Origin: a bacterium
GTDB taxonomy: Bacteria > Armatimonadota > Fimbriimonadia > Fimbriimonadales > Fimbriimonadaceae
DNA: 64,000 nucleotides
Direction of reading: 5' to 3'
NCBI GenBank assembly: GCA_013823945.1
Contig: PNMZ01000004.1
Location: forward strand, 186,001 to 250,000
How positions within the stretch are numbered: the first letter of the stretch is position 1; each line of letters opens with the position of its first letter. Shown piece after piece: positions 24,629-33,641 of this stretch. Position numbers and translations under genes: made by a program. The notes below the pieces were generated by a model. The model ran no database searches. It saw nothing but the letters and a program-made list of their open reading frames with translations, and was not told where the DNA came from.

Positions 24629-25663
24629 TTAGTAGTGGAGATGGGTTTCGTCGACTTTGCCTCGGAACACCCAATAGATCGCGGCCGTATAGGCCAGAAC
24701 GAATGGGACACCAATGATGGCAATTGTCATCATAACGGTGAGGCTTGGAATCGAACTGGCTGAATTGAGCGTTGTCAGGCTGTATTCAGGATTCGGGAAG
24801 CTCGGGAGAAGATTTGGGAACATCCCAATGCCAACCAAAGCGAGATTTGCGACTATGCTGAAGCAACTACTCAGGAACGCTAAGAAGTCGCGGCCGTGGT
24901 GGAGTTCACGCGGAACGTTGGCAAGAGCGAGGACATTCAGTACCGGAAGAATGAATAGGATGGGCATTGCTTGGAGCTTGGCGACCATTTGGGGTGCCCA
25001 CAAGAACATCGCTCCGGTCAGAACGGCGTAGCTTACAAAGTAGAAGATCATTGTTCCCTTGAGCCATCCTCTGACTTGATCTCGCAGTTCGCCACTCGTT
25101 TTGAGAGCGAGGTAGATCGCTCCGTGGAGCATGAACATTGCGAGGGTTGTCACTCCAACAATGATTGGAAATGGTCGGCTCAGGAGGGTCCAGAACGTTC
25201 CAGCGTATTCTCCTTCGACATCTAGGGGGACGCCGATTATGACGTTACCGAGGGCGACGCCCATGAGAACGGGGAGGATAATGCTTGAAATACTGAACGC
25301 TTTATCCCAGAATCCGCGCCATTTTGTTGATTCTTCTTTTGATCGGAATTCAATTGCAACGGCCCGGAAGATGATTCCCATCAGGACGAGCATGAAAGCG
25401 GTGTAGAAGCCGCTGAATGCAGTTGCATAGACGGGAGGAAATGCCGCAAAGAGTGCACCACCGCCAACGAGGAGCCAGACTTCATTGCCGTCCCATACGG
25501 GGCCGATTGCATTGAGAATGACCCTGCGGTGGTGATCTTTCTTTGCGAAGAGATGTAGGGCTCCGGCTCCGAGGTCAAAGCCATCGAGGATCGCATATCC
25601 GGTGAGGAGGACTCCGATGAGAATGAACCATGCGGTGGCAAGGTCGAATGGGTAGTTGATCAT
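24629..25663 (-). CDS. cydB: Cytochrome bd ubiquinol oxidase subunit II
   Basis: 344 aa, integral membrane. The start [17 protein letters not shown] and the block LDGFDLGAGALHLF, then GPVWDGNEVWLLVGGGALFAAFP match CydB. With CydA it forms the high-oxygen-affinity quinol oxidase. The start overlaps the cydA stop by four bases (ATGA). Confidence 0.95.
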   Translation of the reverse strand: MINYPFDLATAWFILIGVLLTGYAILDGFDLGAGALHLFAKKDHHRRVILNAIGPVWDGNEVWLLVGGGALFAAFPPVYATAFSGFYTAFMLVLMGIIFRAVAIEFRSKEESTKWRGFWDKAFSISSIILPVLMGVALGNVIIGVPLDVEGEYAGTFWTLLSRPFPIIVGVTTLAMFMLHGAIYLALKTSGELRDQVRGWLKGTMIFYFVSYAVLTGAMFLWAPQMVAKLQAMPILFILPVLNVLALANVPRELHHGRDFLAFLSSCFSIVANLALVGIGMFPNLLPSFPNPEYSLTTLNSASSIPSLTVMMTIAIIGVPFVLAYTAAIYWVFRGKVDETHLHY

Positions 25664-27066
25664 GATTTTGCCTCTGTTGATTCGGGGGTGTTTACTTTTG
25701 CGCCAAAGAGCTTGAGCTTTTGACTTTCGAGGGGTTCTGGTTCGTCGTAGTCGGCATCTGGGCCGGCTTTGATTCGCTTGTCAAGCAAGTAGAAGAAGAG
25801 GAAGCCGAGCAGGATGTATAGGAAGATAAACATCGTGAGGGATCCAGCTATTTGTCCGGCGCTGACTACCTTTGAAGTTGATTCGCTGGTGCGAAGGAGT
25901 CGATAGACACTCCAAGGTTGGCGTCCGACTTCGGCGACCATCCATCCAAGCAGGTTCGCGATATGGGGTAGCACGGCGCTGACAATCATAACCTTCAGGA
26001 GGGTTGGCTTATTTTCAAGGGTTCCACGGAAGACGGAAATTGTTCCGACTAAGCTGAGTAACAGCAAGAACGTTCCGATTCCGACCATGATTCGGAATGA
26101 TTGGAAAACCGGAGCTACTGGAGGTAAGTCTTCCTTTGCGAATGAATCAAGCCCTTGAACTTTCGTATCGGGATTTCCGTCAATGAGAACCGATCCCATG
26201 TTGGGAATCTTGATTCCTGTAGTTTCATTGGTCTGTGGGTTATACGATCCGAGGATCGTCAGATCGACGGGTTTTGTGGAGTCGTAGTGACCTTCAATTG
26301 TTGCGAACTTTTCGGGTTGGTTTTTCACGAGATGCTGAGTTGATGCATGTCCAACTAAGATCTGCGCTACAGAAGCGACGAGGGCAACGGACAGGGCGAT
26401 TTTGAGTGATCGCCGGGCGAAATCGAGATGCTGCTTTTTGAGCATGTAATAGGCCGCAACCGAGATTGCAAAGAATGCGCCAGTGAGAAATGAAGCGAGG
26501 ACGGTATGAGTAAATCTGTCCACGGTGCTGGGATTGAAGACCATGGCCCAAAAATCGGTAATACGGGCTACTTCACCGGTTGCTGTTTGCTCAAGCCGAA
26601 ATCCAGCTGGCGTTTGTTGCCAACTATTGGCAACCAATATCCAAACGGCACTGAAAATCGAACCCATGAAGACCATGCACGTGCTGAAAAAGTGCATCTT
26701 AGGGCTGACTTTGTTCCAGCCAAAGACAAGAATGGCAAGGAATCCGCTTTCAAGGAAGAAAGCGAAGACGCCTTCGGCAGCGAGGGCGGATCCGAAGATG
26801 TCTCCAACATATCGGGAGTAGCGCGACCAATTGGTTCCGAATTGAAATTCCATTGGAATTCCTGTTGCAACTCCAACGGCAAAGGTCAGGGCAAAGACGA
26901 GAACCCAAAATCGCGTCATTTTGTGATATAGGGGGTCTTTGGTTTTGAGATAAAGTCCTTCCATGATCACGAGTAGGAGTCCGAGCCCAATGCTCATGGG
27001 AGGGAAGATGAAGTGGAATCCTGCGGTGACCGCAAATTGGATCCGGGCGAGTATTTCTGCACTCAT
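25660..27066 (-). CDS. cydA: Cytochrome bd ubiquinol oxidase subunit I
   Basis: 468 aa. CydA carries the three haems and the quinol site. Visible features: the N-terminal helix with haem ligand His18 ([10 protein letters not shown]), [17 protein letters not shown], and [11 protein letters not shown] followed by the last helices. The quinol loop is of the short kind. A 5' stem-loop and a pair of direct repeats lie upstream. Confidence 0.95.
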   Translation of the reverse strand: MSAEILARIQFAVTAGFHFIFPPMSIGLGLLLVIMEGLYLKTKDPLYHKMTRFWVLVFALTFAVGVATGIPMEFQFGTNWSRYSRYVGDIFGSALAAEGVFAFFLESGFLAILVFGWNKVSPKMHFFSTCMVFMGSIFSAVWILVANSWQQTPAGFRLEQTATGEVARITDFWAMVFNPSTVDRFTHTVLASFLTGAFFAISVAAYYMLKKQHLDFARRSLKIALSVALVASVAQILVGHASTQHLVKNQPEKFATIEGHYDSTKPVDLTILGSYNPQTNETTGIKIPNMGSVLIDGNPDTKVQGLDSFAKEDLPPVAPVFQSFRIMVGIGTFLLLLSLVGTISVFRGTLENKPTLLKVMIVSAVLPHIANLLGWMVAEVGRQPWSVYRLLRTSESTSKVVSAGQIAGSLTMFIFLYILLGFLFFYLLDKRIKAGPDADYDEPEPLESQKLKLFGAKVNTPESTEAKS

Positions 27067-27081
27067 TTGATAGCCTGCTTT

Positions 27082-27107
27082 GAGGCAAGAGAGGCTCCTC
27101 TTGCCTC
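27082..27107 (-). promoter_or_regulatory. Stem-loop in the cydA leader
   Basis: Perfect 10-base arms gaggcaagag / ctcttgcctc around a 6-base loop, 15 bases before the cydA start codon on the minus strand. No T-run follows. It could be an operator palindrome or an mRNA structure close to the ribosome binding site. Confidence 0.45.
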
Positions 27108-27150
27108 GATGTATTCAGGGTACTGGGGCTTTTCACCATATATCAATGAT

Positions 27151-27237
27151 GAAAAAAACGTCACGTATTACGGCTTTAATTTGTAGGGCTTTAGTGTTGA
27201 TTCATTACTCTATAATAACTGGAAAAAAATGTCATGT
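27151..27237 (-). promoter_or_regulatory. Two direct repeats upstream of cydAB
   Basis: GAAAAAAA[C/T]GTCA[C/T]GT occurs at 27151-27166 and 27222-27237, 14 of 16 bases identical and 71 bases apart start to start (near seven helical turns). Such spacing suits a regulator binding twice. The regulator is unknown; it does not look like a Rex or FNR palindrome. Confidence 0.35.
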
Positions 27238-27264
27238 TACTGAGTCTAAGCAAGAGAAAAAACC

Positions 27265-27304
27265 AAGAAGCCAGAATTCGTGATGATACACGATCTGGCT
27301 TCTT
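27265..27304 (-). terminator. Intrinsic terminator of the E2 gene
   Basis: aagaagccaga pairs with tctggcttctt, extended by an inner tcgtg/cacga stem; on the minus strand a TTTTTT run follows (positions 27262-27256). Confidence 0.85.
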
Positions 27305-27323
27305 TTCAATTTGCTTTTGTTGA

Positions 27324-28661
27324 CTATTTGAAAAAGTCCATGGATTCCAGTTTGCCCTTGAAGGATTGGAGGAATCTTCCGGCTTGGAGTCCGTCGACGA
27401 GGCGGTGGTCGTAGGTGAGCACTGCGTTCATGATTGATCGGACAGCGATCATTCCGTTAATGATCACGGGCTTTTGGACAATTCCGTAGACGCCAAGGAT
27501 TCCGGCTTGGGGAGCGGAGATCATTGGCGTTCCAAGGATCGCACCGTAGCTTCCTGGATTGGTGAGGGTGAAGGTTGCACCTTGCACTTCATTGATGCTC
27601 AGAGTGTTACTTCTTGCCTTGCCGGCGATTTCGTCGAGGTCACGGGCGATTTGAACCAATGTTTTGCTATTGCAGTCTCGGATCGGAGGGACGATCAGTC
27701 CGCCTTCTCCATCTTTGCCAAGGCTGACGGCGATGCCGATGTGAGCGTTCTTATTCGTGATTACATTGCCATCTTGGAGGCTCGAGTTGAGCATCGGGAA
27801 TTGTCCGAGGCATTCGGCTAGAGCCTTGATAAAGAAGGGTGTGTAGGTGAGTTTGACTCCGTGGCTTGCGACGAAAACGTCCTTGTTGATGGCTCGATAT
27901 TCGACCAGCGGGGTTACGTCAATTTCGATGAGGGTGCTGACCACGGGGATTTGGGAACTGCGTTCCATGTGATCGGCGATGGCTTTGCGCATACCGACCA
28001 GCTTGGTGACTTCTTGATCCGGGCCAGCCGTGACGGGGGTTGGGGCCTTGAGTTCCGGTTTGGGTTCGGCTTTAGGTTGGGTGGTTGGAGCGGGGGTTGT
28101 GACCGCAGAGGGTGTCGGGGTGACGGTTGCGGTAATGGGTGCGGGCGTAGCACCGCGATTGGCGATGAAATTCTCGATGTCGGTTTTAGTTACGCGACCG
28201 CCCTGGCCGGATCCGGAAATTGTTTCGAGTTCGGCATCGGAGATATTGTTTTGTTTGGCGATGGCGCGTACCACCGGGGTGTAGAAGCGGCGTTCGCCGT
28301 CGGAGGACGCCGCGGGGGCAACTGGTTCTGGTTGAGCTAGTGCTTCGACTTGGGCTTCTGTAGGAGCGGTGGTTGCTTCTGCAGCAGGGGCGCTGCCGTT
28401 GAGCATGGCTTTGGCGGCGGCTTCATCTTCTTCGATGACGCCCATTTCGGCAAAGACTTCAACGAGCTCACCTTCGGGGATTGTGATTTTGACGAGGATT
28501 CCGGATGCGGGGGCACCGAGTTCGGTGTTGACCTTGTCGGTCATGATTTCTACTACGGGTTCGTCTTCTTTGACGAAGTCGCCAACTTGCTTGAGCCAGC
28601 GGCTGACAGTGCCTTCGTGGACGGACTCACCCAATTCCGGCATCAGAATCTCTACGGCCAT
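27324..28661 (-). CDS. Dihydrolipoamide acyltransferase (E2) of a 2-oxoacid dehydrogenase
   Basis: 445 aa. Lipoyl domain at 1-77 with lipoyl Lys43 (EIMTDKVNTEL), an Ala/Pro/Thr-rich linker, an E3/E1-binding domain near 125-160 (VVRAIAKQNNISDAELETI), a second linker, and the acyltransferase domain ending with TYDHRLVDGLQAGRFL, where His is catalytic. The E2 could belong to the branched-chain, 2-oxoglutarate or pyruvate complex; no E1 or E3 gene is adjacent, so the substrate cannot be assigned. Confidence 0.9.
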   Translation of the reverse strand: MAVEILMPELGESVHEGTVSRWLKQVGDFVKEDEPVVEIMTDKVNTELGAPASGILVKITIPEGELVEVFAEMGVIEEDEAAAKAMLNGSAPAAEATTAPTEAQVEALAQPEPVAPAASSDGERRFYTPVVRAIAKQNNISDAELETISGSGQGGRVTKTDIENFIANRGATPAPITATVTPTPSAVTTPAPTTQPKAEPKPELKAPTPVTAGPDQEVTKLVGMRKAIADHMERSSQIPVVSTLIEIDVTPLVEYRAINKDVFVASHGVKLTYTPFFIKALAECLGQFPMLNSSLQDGNVITNKNAHIGIAVSLGKDGEGGLIVPPIRDCNSKTLVQIARDLDEIAGKARSNTLSINEVQGATFTLTNPGSYGAILGTPMISAPQAGILGVYGIVQKPVIINGMIAVRSIMNAVLTYDHRLVDGLQAGRFLQSFKGKLESMDFFK

Positions 28662-28885
28662 AGGTTAATTATGGCTGATTTAGGTTCGGGCCTAGAGTCG
28701 GTTTTTTGATTTGGGATGCTAGTAATTTTGCGGGGAAAGGAGGAGTGGCTCGACGAATCGAGATGCTTGATGATCTGTGCGATCAAGGTATGCGGGCTGA
28801 TGTAATCGAGAAAGTGAGTGGGCCAAGCAACTGATCCAAGATTCTTGACTCAATCAATTTAGTTAAGATGAGTATTATTTGAAGA
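28662..28885. other. Intergenic region before purF
   Basis: 224 bases between the divergent E2 and purF genes. AAAGGAGG occurs at about 28736-28743 before a 29-codon frame, but spacing to any start codon is wrong for translation, so I do not call a gene. No purine riboswitch or PurR-like site recognised. Confidence 0.4.
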
Positions 28886-30358
28886 GTGAAGCACCACGAC
28901 GAATGGCATTTGGATCGGATTAAGGAGGAGTGTGGTGTGGTGGGATTTTATGTTCCAGGGGAGGAAGTTGCGCGGCTCGCGTTTTTTGGCCTTTTTGCCC
29001 TGCAGCATCGGGGCCAGGAATCGGCGGGGATTGCGGCGAGTGACGGGGGGAAGGTGCGGATGTTTAAGGATATGGGTTTGGTCAGTAAGATTTTTACGGA
29101 GCAGATTCTGGATGGTCTGCCGGGGCATGTAGCGGTCGGGCATACAAGGTATTCGACATCTGGGGGGAGTGAGCAGAGGAACGCTCAGCCGATTTTCTGT
29201 GTGACAGTTGTGGGGGAGATGGCGGTTGCACATAACGGAAATTTGACCAATTCGGCAGAACTTCATGCGGAGCTGCGAGCCGTAGGGCAGAAGTTTGAGA
29301 CCGATGCCGATAGCGAGTTGATCGCGGTTTTGTTGATGAAGTACATGGAACTCGGCATTGACGAAGCGGTTCGGCGGACGATGGCGAAAATTGAGGGTGC
29401 TTACTCCGTGGCGGTTTGTATGGAAGACCGGTTGATTGGTTTTCGCGATCCGTTCGGGGTGAGGCCGCTGAGCTTGGGGCGGATTGGGGAAGGGTGGATG
29501 CTTGCGAGCGAGAGTTGTGCGTTTGACCCGGTTGCGGCGCGTTTTGAGCGGGATTTGATGCCAGGAGAAGTGGTTGTTGTTGATTCGACGGGGTTGCGGT
29601 CATTCTTAACCGATGGTTCAACCCGGGGGAATATGTGTTTGTTTGAATTTATTTACTTTGCTCGTCCGGACAGCGTGATGTACGGAACATCCCTCTACCA
29701 AGCTAGATTTCGCATGGGGTCGGCTCTGTGGGCGGAGCATCCGGTGGAGGCGGATTTGGTGGTTCCGGTTCCGGACAGCGGGATTCCAGCGGCAATTGGA
29801 TTTGCGCAGGCGAGTGGGATTCCTTTTGGGGAAGGGATGATGAAGAGTCGCTATATTCATCGTACGTTCATTCAGCCGGATCAGCGGATGCGGGAGTTGG
29901 GGGTGCGGATGAAGCTATCACCGTTGCGCCAGAACATCGCGGGGAAGCGGATCGTTTTGGTGGATGATTCGATTGTGAGGGGGACAACTACAGATCAGAT
30001 CGTGCGGATGATGCGGGAGAACGGGGCAAAGGAGGTTCATGTGCGGATTACGGCTCCGCCAATTGAACACCCGTGTTACTATGGGATTGATATGGCGAGT
30101 CGCGAACAGCTGATAGCGGCGAATAAGACAATTGAAGAAATTCGGGAGCATTTGGGGGCTGATTCTTTGGGGTATTTGAGCGTGGATGGGGCGATGGATG
30201 CGGTGGGGATTGGAGAGCGACGGTTCTGCAATGCGTGCTTCACGGGGAATTATCCGATTCAGGTTTCGTCGACGTTTGACCGAGATGGGATTGCGAAGGG
30301 GGTTGTTGGGGAGATGGCAACGGTGCGGAGTGGTCAGGGTTTGCTGGAAGTAGAGTAA
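28886..30358 (+). CDS. purF: Amidophosphoribosyltransferase
   Basis: 490 aa from GTG. It catalyses the first committed step of purine synthesis, PRPP plus glutamine to phosphoribosylamine. The N-terminal glutamine amidotransferase nucleophile is Cys16 (KEECGVVGF), implying removal of a 15-residue propeptide as in the Bacillus type. Cysteines for the 4Fe-4S cluster of that type are visible (NMCLFEF, EHPCYYG, FCNACF). The PRPP site is IVLVDDSIVRGTT. A strong terminator follows. Confidence 0.95.
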   Translation: MKHHDEWHLDRIKEECGVVGFYVPGEEVARLAFFGLFALQHRGQESAGIAASDGGKVRMFKDMGLVSKIFTEQILDGLPGHVAVGHTRYSTSGGSEQRNAQPIFCVTVVGEMAVAHNGNLTNSAELHAELRAVGQKFETDADSELIAVLLMKYMELGIDEAVRRTMAKIEGAYSVAVCMEDRLIGFRDPFGVRPLSLGRIGEGWMLASESCAFDPVAARFERDLMPGEVVVVDSTGLRSFLTDGSTRGNMCLFEFIYFARPDSVMYGTSLYQARFRMGSALWAEHPVEADLVVPVPDSGIPAAIGFAQASGIPFGEGMMKSRYIHRTFIQPDQRMRELGVRMKLSPLRQNIAGKRIVLVDDSIVRGTTTDQIVRMMRENGAKEVHVRITAPPIEHPCYYGIDMASREQLIAANKTIEEIREHLGADSLGYLSVDGAMDAVGIGERRFCNACFTGNYPIQVSSTFDRDGIAKGVVGEMATVRSGQGLLEVE

Positions 30359-30473
30359 GAGTGATCCAATCAAAGTGCCATCGGATTTAACTAGCATGGA
30401 AGAAAAGTTGCGAGATCAACCGCAACTCGAGGTTTTGGCATAAGATTCGCATATTGAGAAATCGTTGGTGTGA

Positions 30474-30517
30474 GGCCCCTCACCCGGAGTGATCTGGGTG
30501 GAGGGGCCAGTTTTTTT
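30474..30517 (+). terminator. Intrinsic terminator of purF
   Basis: ggcccct-c-accc pairs with gggt-gg-aggggcc, ending in seven T at 30511-30517. It ends just before the convergent ahcY stop. Confidence 0.88.
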
Positions 30518-30523
30518 GAGACC

Positions 30524-31936
30524 TTAGTAGCGGTAGGTGTCGGGTTTATATGGGCCGGTGGTGTCTACACCGATGTACTCGGCTTGTTCGGGACGGAGGA
30601 CGGTGAGTTCGGCGTCCAGTTTTTCGAGTTGGAGTCGGGCAACTTTTTCATCCAGGATTTTGGGGAGGACGTAAACGCCGGGGGCGTATTCGCCTTTGTT
30701 TTTCCAGAGTTCAATTTGGGCGATGACTTGGTTGGCGAAGCTCGAGGACATGACGTAACTGGGGTGTCCGGTTCCGCAACCGAGGTTGATGAGTCGGCCT
30801 TTTGCGAGGAGGATGATGCGCTTGCCGTCGGGGAAGATGACGTGATCGACCTGGGGTTTGATTTCTTCCCATTCGTAATTTTCCATTGAGGCAACGTCGA
30901 TTTCATTATCGAAGTGGCCAATGTTGCAGACGATGGCATTGTTCTTCATCCGAACCAGGTGATCGTGGGTGATGACATGGTAATTGCCGGTGGCGGTGAC
31001 GAAAATGTCGGCCTTGTCGGCAGCGTAATCCATGGTGACGACTTTGTAGCCTTCCATGGCGGCTTGGAGGGCGCAGATGGGATCAACTTCGGTGACCCAG
31101 ACTTGAGCGCTGAGGGCGCGGAGGGCTTGTGCGGAGCCTTTGCCGACATCACCATAACCGCAAACGACGGCAGTCTTTCCGGCGATCATGACGTCCGTGG
31201 CGCGTTTGATGCCATCAACGAGGGATTCGCGGCAGCCGTAGAGGTTATCGAATTTGCTCTTGGTCACGCTGTCGTTGACGTTGAAGCAAGGGAAGGGAAG
31301 CTCGCCTTTCTTTTGGAGTTCGTAGAGGCGGTGGACTCCGGTGGTGGTTTCTTCGCTGACGCCTTGGATGTTGGCTTTGATTCGGCTGTAGAACGTGGGG
31401 TCTTCCTTGAGCTTTTTCCGGATGGAGTTGAAGAGGCAGACGGCTTCTTCGCTGGTGGGGTTATCGAGGACGGAGAGGTCGGATTCGGCCTTGGTGCCGA
31501 GGAGGATGAGCATTGTGGCATCGCCTCCGTCGTCGAGGATCATGTTGGGGGTTCCGCCGTCGTGCCATTCCATGATCTTGTGGGTGAAGTCCCAGTATTC
31601 GTCGAGATTTTCGCCTTTGAACGCGAAGACGGGGATGCCTTGTTCGGCGATAGCGGCGGCGGCTTGGTCTTGGGTCGAATAGATGTTGCAACTCGCCCAC
31701 CGGACTTCGGCTCCGAGGGCGACGAGGGTTTCGATGAGAACGGCGGTTTGGATCGTCATATGGAGCGATCCGGCGATGCGGGCACCGGCGAGGGGTTTTT
31801 CGGCGGCGTACTCTTTGCGGATAGCCATGAGGCCGGGCATTTCGGTTTCGGCGATGCGGATTTCTTTGTGGCCCCATGCGGCGAGGGACAGGTCGGCAAC
31901 GTGGTAATCGGTTTTGTTGTGGGTGACGGTGCTCAT
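30524..31936 (-). CDS. ahcY: Adenosylhomocysteinase
   Basis: 470 aa. It splits S-adenosylhomocysteine into adenosine and homocysteine, relieving product inhibition of methyltransferases and regenerating methionine. Motifs: [33 protein letters not shown], the NAD-binding [12 protein letters not shown], and the C-terminal [10 protein letters not shown]. The leader carries an SAH riboswitch and terminator, and AGGA lies about six bases before the ATG. Genes for methionine synthase or metK are not in the window. Confidence 0.97.
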   Translation of the reverse strand: MSTVTHNKTDYHVADLSLAAWGHKEIRIAETEMPGLMAIRKEYAAEKPLAGARIAGSLHMTIQTAVLIETLVALGAEVRWASCNIYSTQDQAAAAIAEQGIPVFAFKGENLDEYWDFTHKIMEWHDGGTPNMILDDGGDATMLILLGTKAESDLSVLDNPTSEEAVCLFNSIRKKLKEDPTFYSRIKANIQGVSEETTTGVHRLYELQKKGELPFPCFNVNDSVTKSKFDNLYGCRESLVDGIKRATDVMIAGKTAVVCGYGDVGKGSAQALRALSAQVWVTEVDPICALQAAMEGYKVVTMDYAADKADIFVTATGNYHVITHDHLVRMKNNAIVCNIGHFDNEIDVASMENYEWEEIKPQVDHVIFPDGKRIILLAKGRLINLGCGTGHPSYVMSSSFANQVIAQIELWKNKGEYAPGVYVLPKILDEKVARLQLEKLDAELTVLRPEQAEYIGVDTTGPYKPDTYRY

Positions 31937-31980
31937 ATGTGTTCCTAATGGAGTTTTGGTTGGATCGTTTGCCTTGTCCT

Positions 31981-32022
31981 AAAAGGAAAACGCTCGCAAC
32001 CGGTTTTTTCGGGTTGCGAGCG
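31981..32022 (-). terminator. Riboswitch expression platform: intrinsic terminator before ahcY
   Basis: On the minus strand CGCTCGCAACC (32022-32012) pairs with GGTTGCGAGCG (32001-31991), an 11-base stem, followed by TTTTCCTTTT (31990-31981). Six bases of the 5' arm region (GCGCTC, 32023-32018) are also the downstream pseudoknot strand of the SAH aptamer, so ligand-bound aptamer and terminator compete. Confidence 0.85.
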
Positions 32023-32089
32023 CAGTTCTTGTCCCGGGTTTTTTCGGGGTGGTCGAGCCTGGTCTCTTTCGATCGCAGCGCTCCTCGAC
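32016..32089 (-). promoter_or_regulatory. S-adenosylhomocysteine (SAH) riboswitch aptamer
   Basis: Minus-strand RNA begins GUCGAGGAGCGCUGC, has CCAGGCUCGAC in the middle and ends AACUGCGCUCGC. These match the conserved GAGGAGCGCUGC, CCAGGCUCG and GCGCUC blocks of the SAH riboswitch. P1 is GUCGAG/CUCGAC; GAGCGC (32083-32078) can pair with GCGCUC (32023-32018) as the pseudoknot. It is followed by a terminator and then ahcY, whose product removes SAH. Predicted logic: SAH forms the pseudoknot, sequesters the terminator arm and turns ahcY on. Confidence 0.93.
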
Positions 32090-32099
32090 TTCTGAATGA

Positions 32100-32108
32100 G
32101 TTGTACCA
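32100..32108 (-). promoter_or_regulatory. Possible extended -10 promoter of ahcY
   Basis: Minus strand reads TGGTACAAC, an extended -10 form (TGn then TACAAC). It lies 11 bases before the aptamer, so transcription would begin at its 5' edge. No good -35 box is visible. Confidence 0.3.
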
Positions 32109-32140
32109 TTTTTTTGGCACTTCTTGTGGTCATCGAATGA

Positions 32141-32158
32141 CACGGGTTAAAACCCGTG
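32141..32158 (-). terminator. Stem-loop after the VWA gene
   Basis: cacgggtt pairs with aacccgtg over a 2-base centre, 17 bases after the VWA stop. No T-run follows closely on the minus strand, so it is a weak terminator candidate for the FHA/VWA operon. Confidence 0.4.
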
Positions 32159-32175
32159 CCACACGCAAAGAATTG

Positions 32176-33576
32176 CTAGTTACTTTTGCCTTGGTCGAGG
32201 TGGACCATGGTGCCCATGAGGGTTTTTTCGGCGGAGCCGATGTCGCCGCGTTGGATCGCTTGCATCGCCATCGTGACTTCTTGGGCGTCGGCGGTTTTGC
32301 CTTGGGAGGTGAGGAGAGCCTGGGTTTTGGCGAGGTCGGCGAGGGCGGCATGGCTGGTGATGGCCTGGGTTTTGAGGCCCATGATGGTTTTTTCAACCAC
32401 GCGGGAAGCGGCAGATATCTGCCAGGCGGCATCGACGCGGGGGTTGGGCTGGGCACCATAGCGGGTGGCATCGGCGGTGAATTCCATGACGAAATCCACG
32501 TCTACGACTTGGGTTCCGCCGGCGATTGATTCGTAGGTGAGTTTGCCGGAGGCGACGCGGTAATGCCCGAGCGGGTGGTTGTCGAATTCAAAATCGGCGA
32601 CGACTTCGATCATTGCGCCTTTTTCGATGTCGGCGAGGTTAACGGAGATTTCGCGTTCACCGAGAGGGCCGGAATAGCCGGTGACGCCTTTGATGCTGAC
32701 CCAGCGGGCGGCTTTGAGGTCGAACTTGAGGTTGACCCCGGTGGTGCTGACCATTTTGCTGAATTCGGTGCGGAAGATCTCGGGGATCATTTGGGGTTCG
32801 GGGATGTAATAGTAGTTTCCTCCGGCTTTTTTGGCCATGGCGGCGAGGAGTTCTTCGTTATATTCGGCTCCGAATCCGAGGTAGGTGGTGGTGATTCCGC
32901 GTTGTTTGATGTCGCCGGAATGGGCGACGAGGGGTTGGAAATCTTTTATTCCGGCGGTGGGTTCGCCATCGGTGAGGACGACCATGCGAGTGACGCGGCC
33001 GGTTTCGATGGCTTGGCTGAGTTGCTGGGAGCCAAGGGTAATGCCGTCGTATAGGTTGGTTGTGTAGCCAGGTTGGATTTGGGCAATACCGTTCTTGATG
33101 GCTTGCTTATCGGTGACGCGCTGGGGCGCCATGAGGACTTCGACGATTTCATCGAAGACGACGATGGAGAGGATGTCGGTGGGGCTGAGGAGGTCAACGA
33201 GCTGGTTGCAGGCTTGCTTGGCGTACTCAATGGGTTGGCCCTCCATGCTGCCGGATCGATCAATGACGAGGCAGAGGTTGAGGGGGGCTCTCTCGCCGGC
33301 GGTGGACATCCCGGGGAGGCCGCCGTCAGTGGGGGCGGTGATTTCGAGGAGGAATTGTTCGCGGGCGGGGCCGTTTGCCATGGTGGCGGTTCGGGTGGGG
33401 GTGAGAACGAAGCTGAGGGGTTGACTAGGGGAGAAGGCAACGGTGCGGTTTGGGTCTCCGGCGGTGGGTGGGGTGGTCATCGCCATTGTTTGATTGATGT
33501 TGGGGGTGCCGATCATGGTGCGGTTGGGATCGAGCGGAGGGGAAATGATGGTGCGGTTGGGGTCGTTTTGGTTCAT
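32176..33576 (-). CDS. VWA-domain protein with N-terminal DPNRT repeats
   Basis: 466 aa, apparently cytoplasmic (no signal or membrane segment). The N-terminal 50 residues are unstructured and repeat DPNRT at 5-9, 16-20 and 41-45, plus an INQT. Then comes a vault-type (VIT/VWA-like) layout: the VWA domain starts LCLVIDRSGSM with metal-site Asp106, Ser108 and Ser110, a middle Thr (PGYTTNLYDG) and LTDGEP. The C-terminal part is beta-rich then helical. It is last in an operon after two FHA proteins. The repeated Thr motifs are plausible kinase and FHA targets; this is inference, since no kinase lies in the window. Confidence 0.85.
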   Translation of the reverse strand: MNQNDPNRTIISPPLDPNRTMIGTPNINQTMAMTTPPTAGDPNRTVAFSPSQPLSFVLTPTRTATMANGPAREQFLLEITAPTDGGLPGMSTAGERAPLNLCLVIDRSGSMEGQPIEYAKQACNQLVDLLSPTDILSIVVFDEIVEVLMAPQRVTDKQAIKNGIAQIQPGYTTNLYDGITLGSQQLSQAIETGRVTRMVVLTDGEPTAGIKDFQPLVAHSGDIKQRGITTTYLGFGAEYNEELLAAMAKKAGGNYYYIPEPQMIPEIFRTEFSKMVSTTGVNLKFDLKAARWVSIKGVTGYSGPLGEREISVNLADIEKGAMIEVVADFEFDNHPLGHYRVASGKLTYESIAGGTQVVDVDFVMEFTADATRYGAQPNPRVDAAWQISAASRVVEKTIMGLKTQAITSHAALADLAKTQALLTSQGKTADAQEVTMAMQAIQRGDIGSAEKTLMGTMVHLDQGKSN

Positions 33577-33641
33577 GGGGAGATTATCGGATGGTCGCTG
33601 GTTTTTATGACGCTTGAAGATGTGGTGATTGATTCATTGGG

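Noticed and set aside
28745-28834. 29-codon frame after AAAGGAGG upstream of purF
   Set aside because: The ribosome-site sequence almost touches the GTG, the product resembles nothing, and no other signal supports a gene.
30914-31948. 344-codon plus-strand open frame opposite ahcY
   Set aside because: It is the antisense of a clear ahcY gene; the Gly/Asp/Val-rich translation is typical of antisense frames in G-rich genes.
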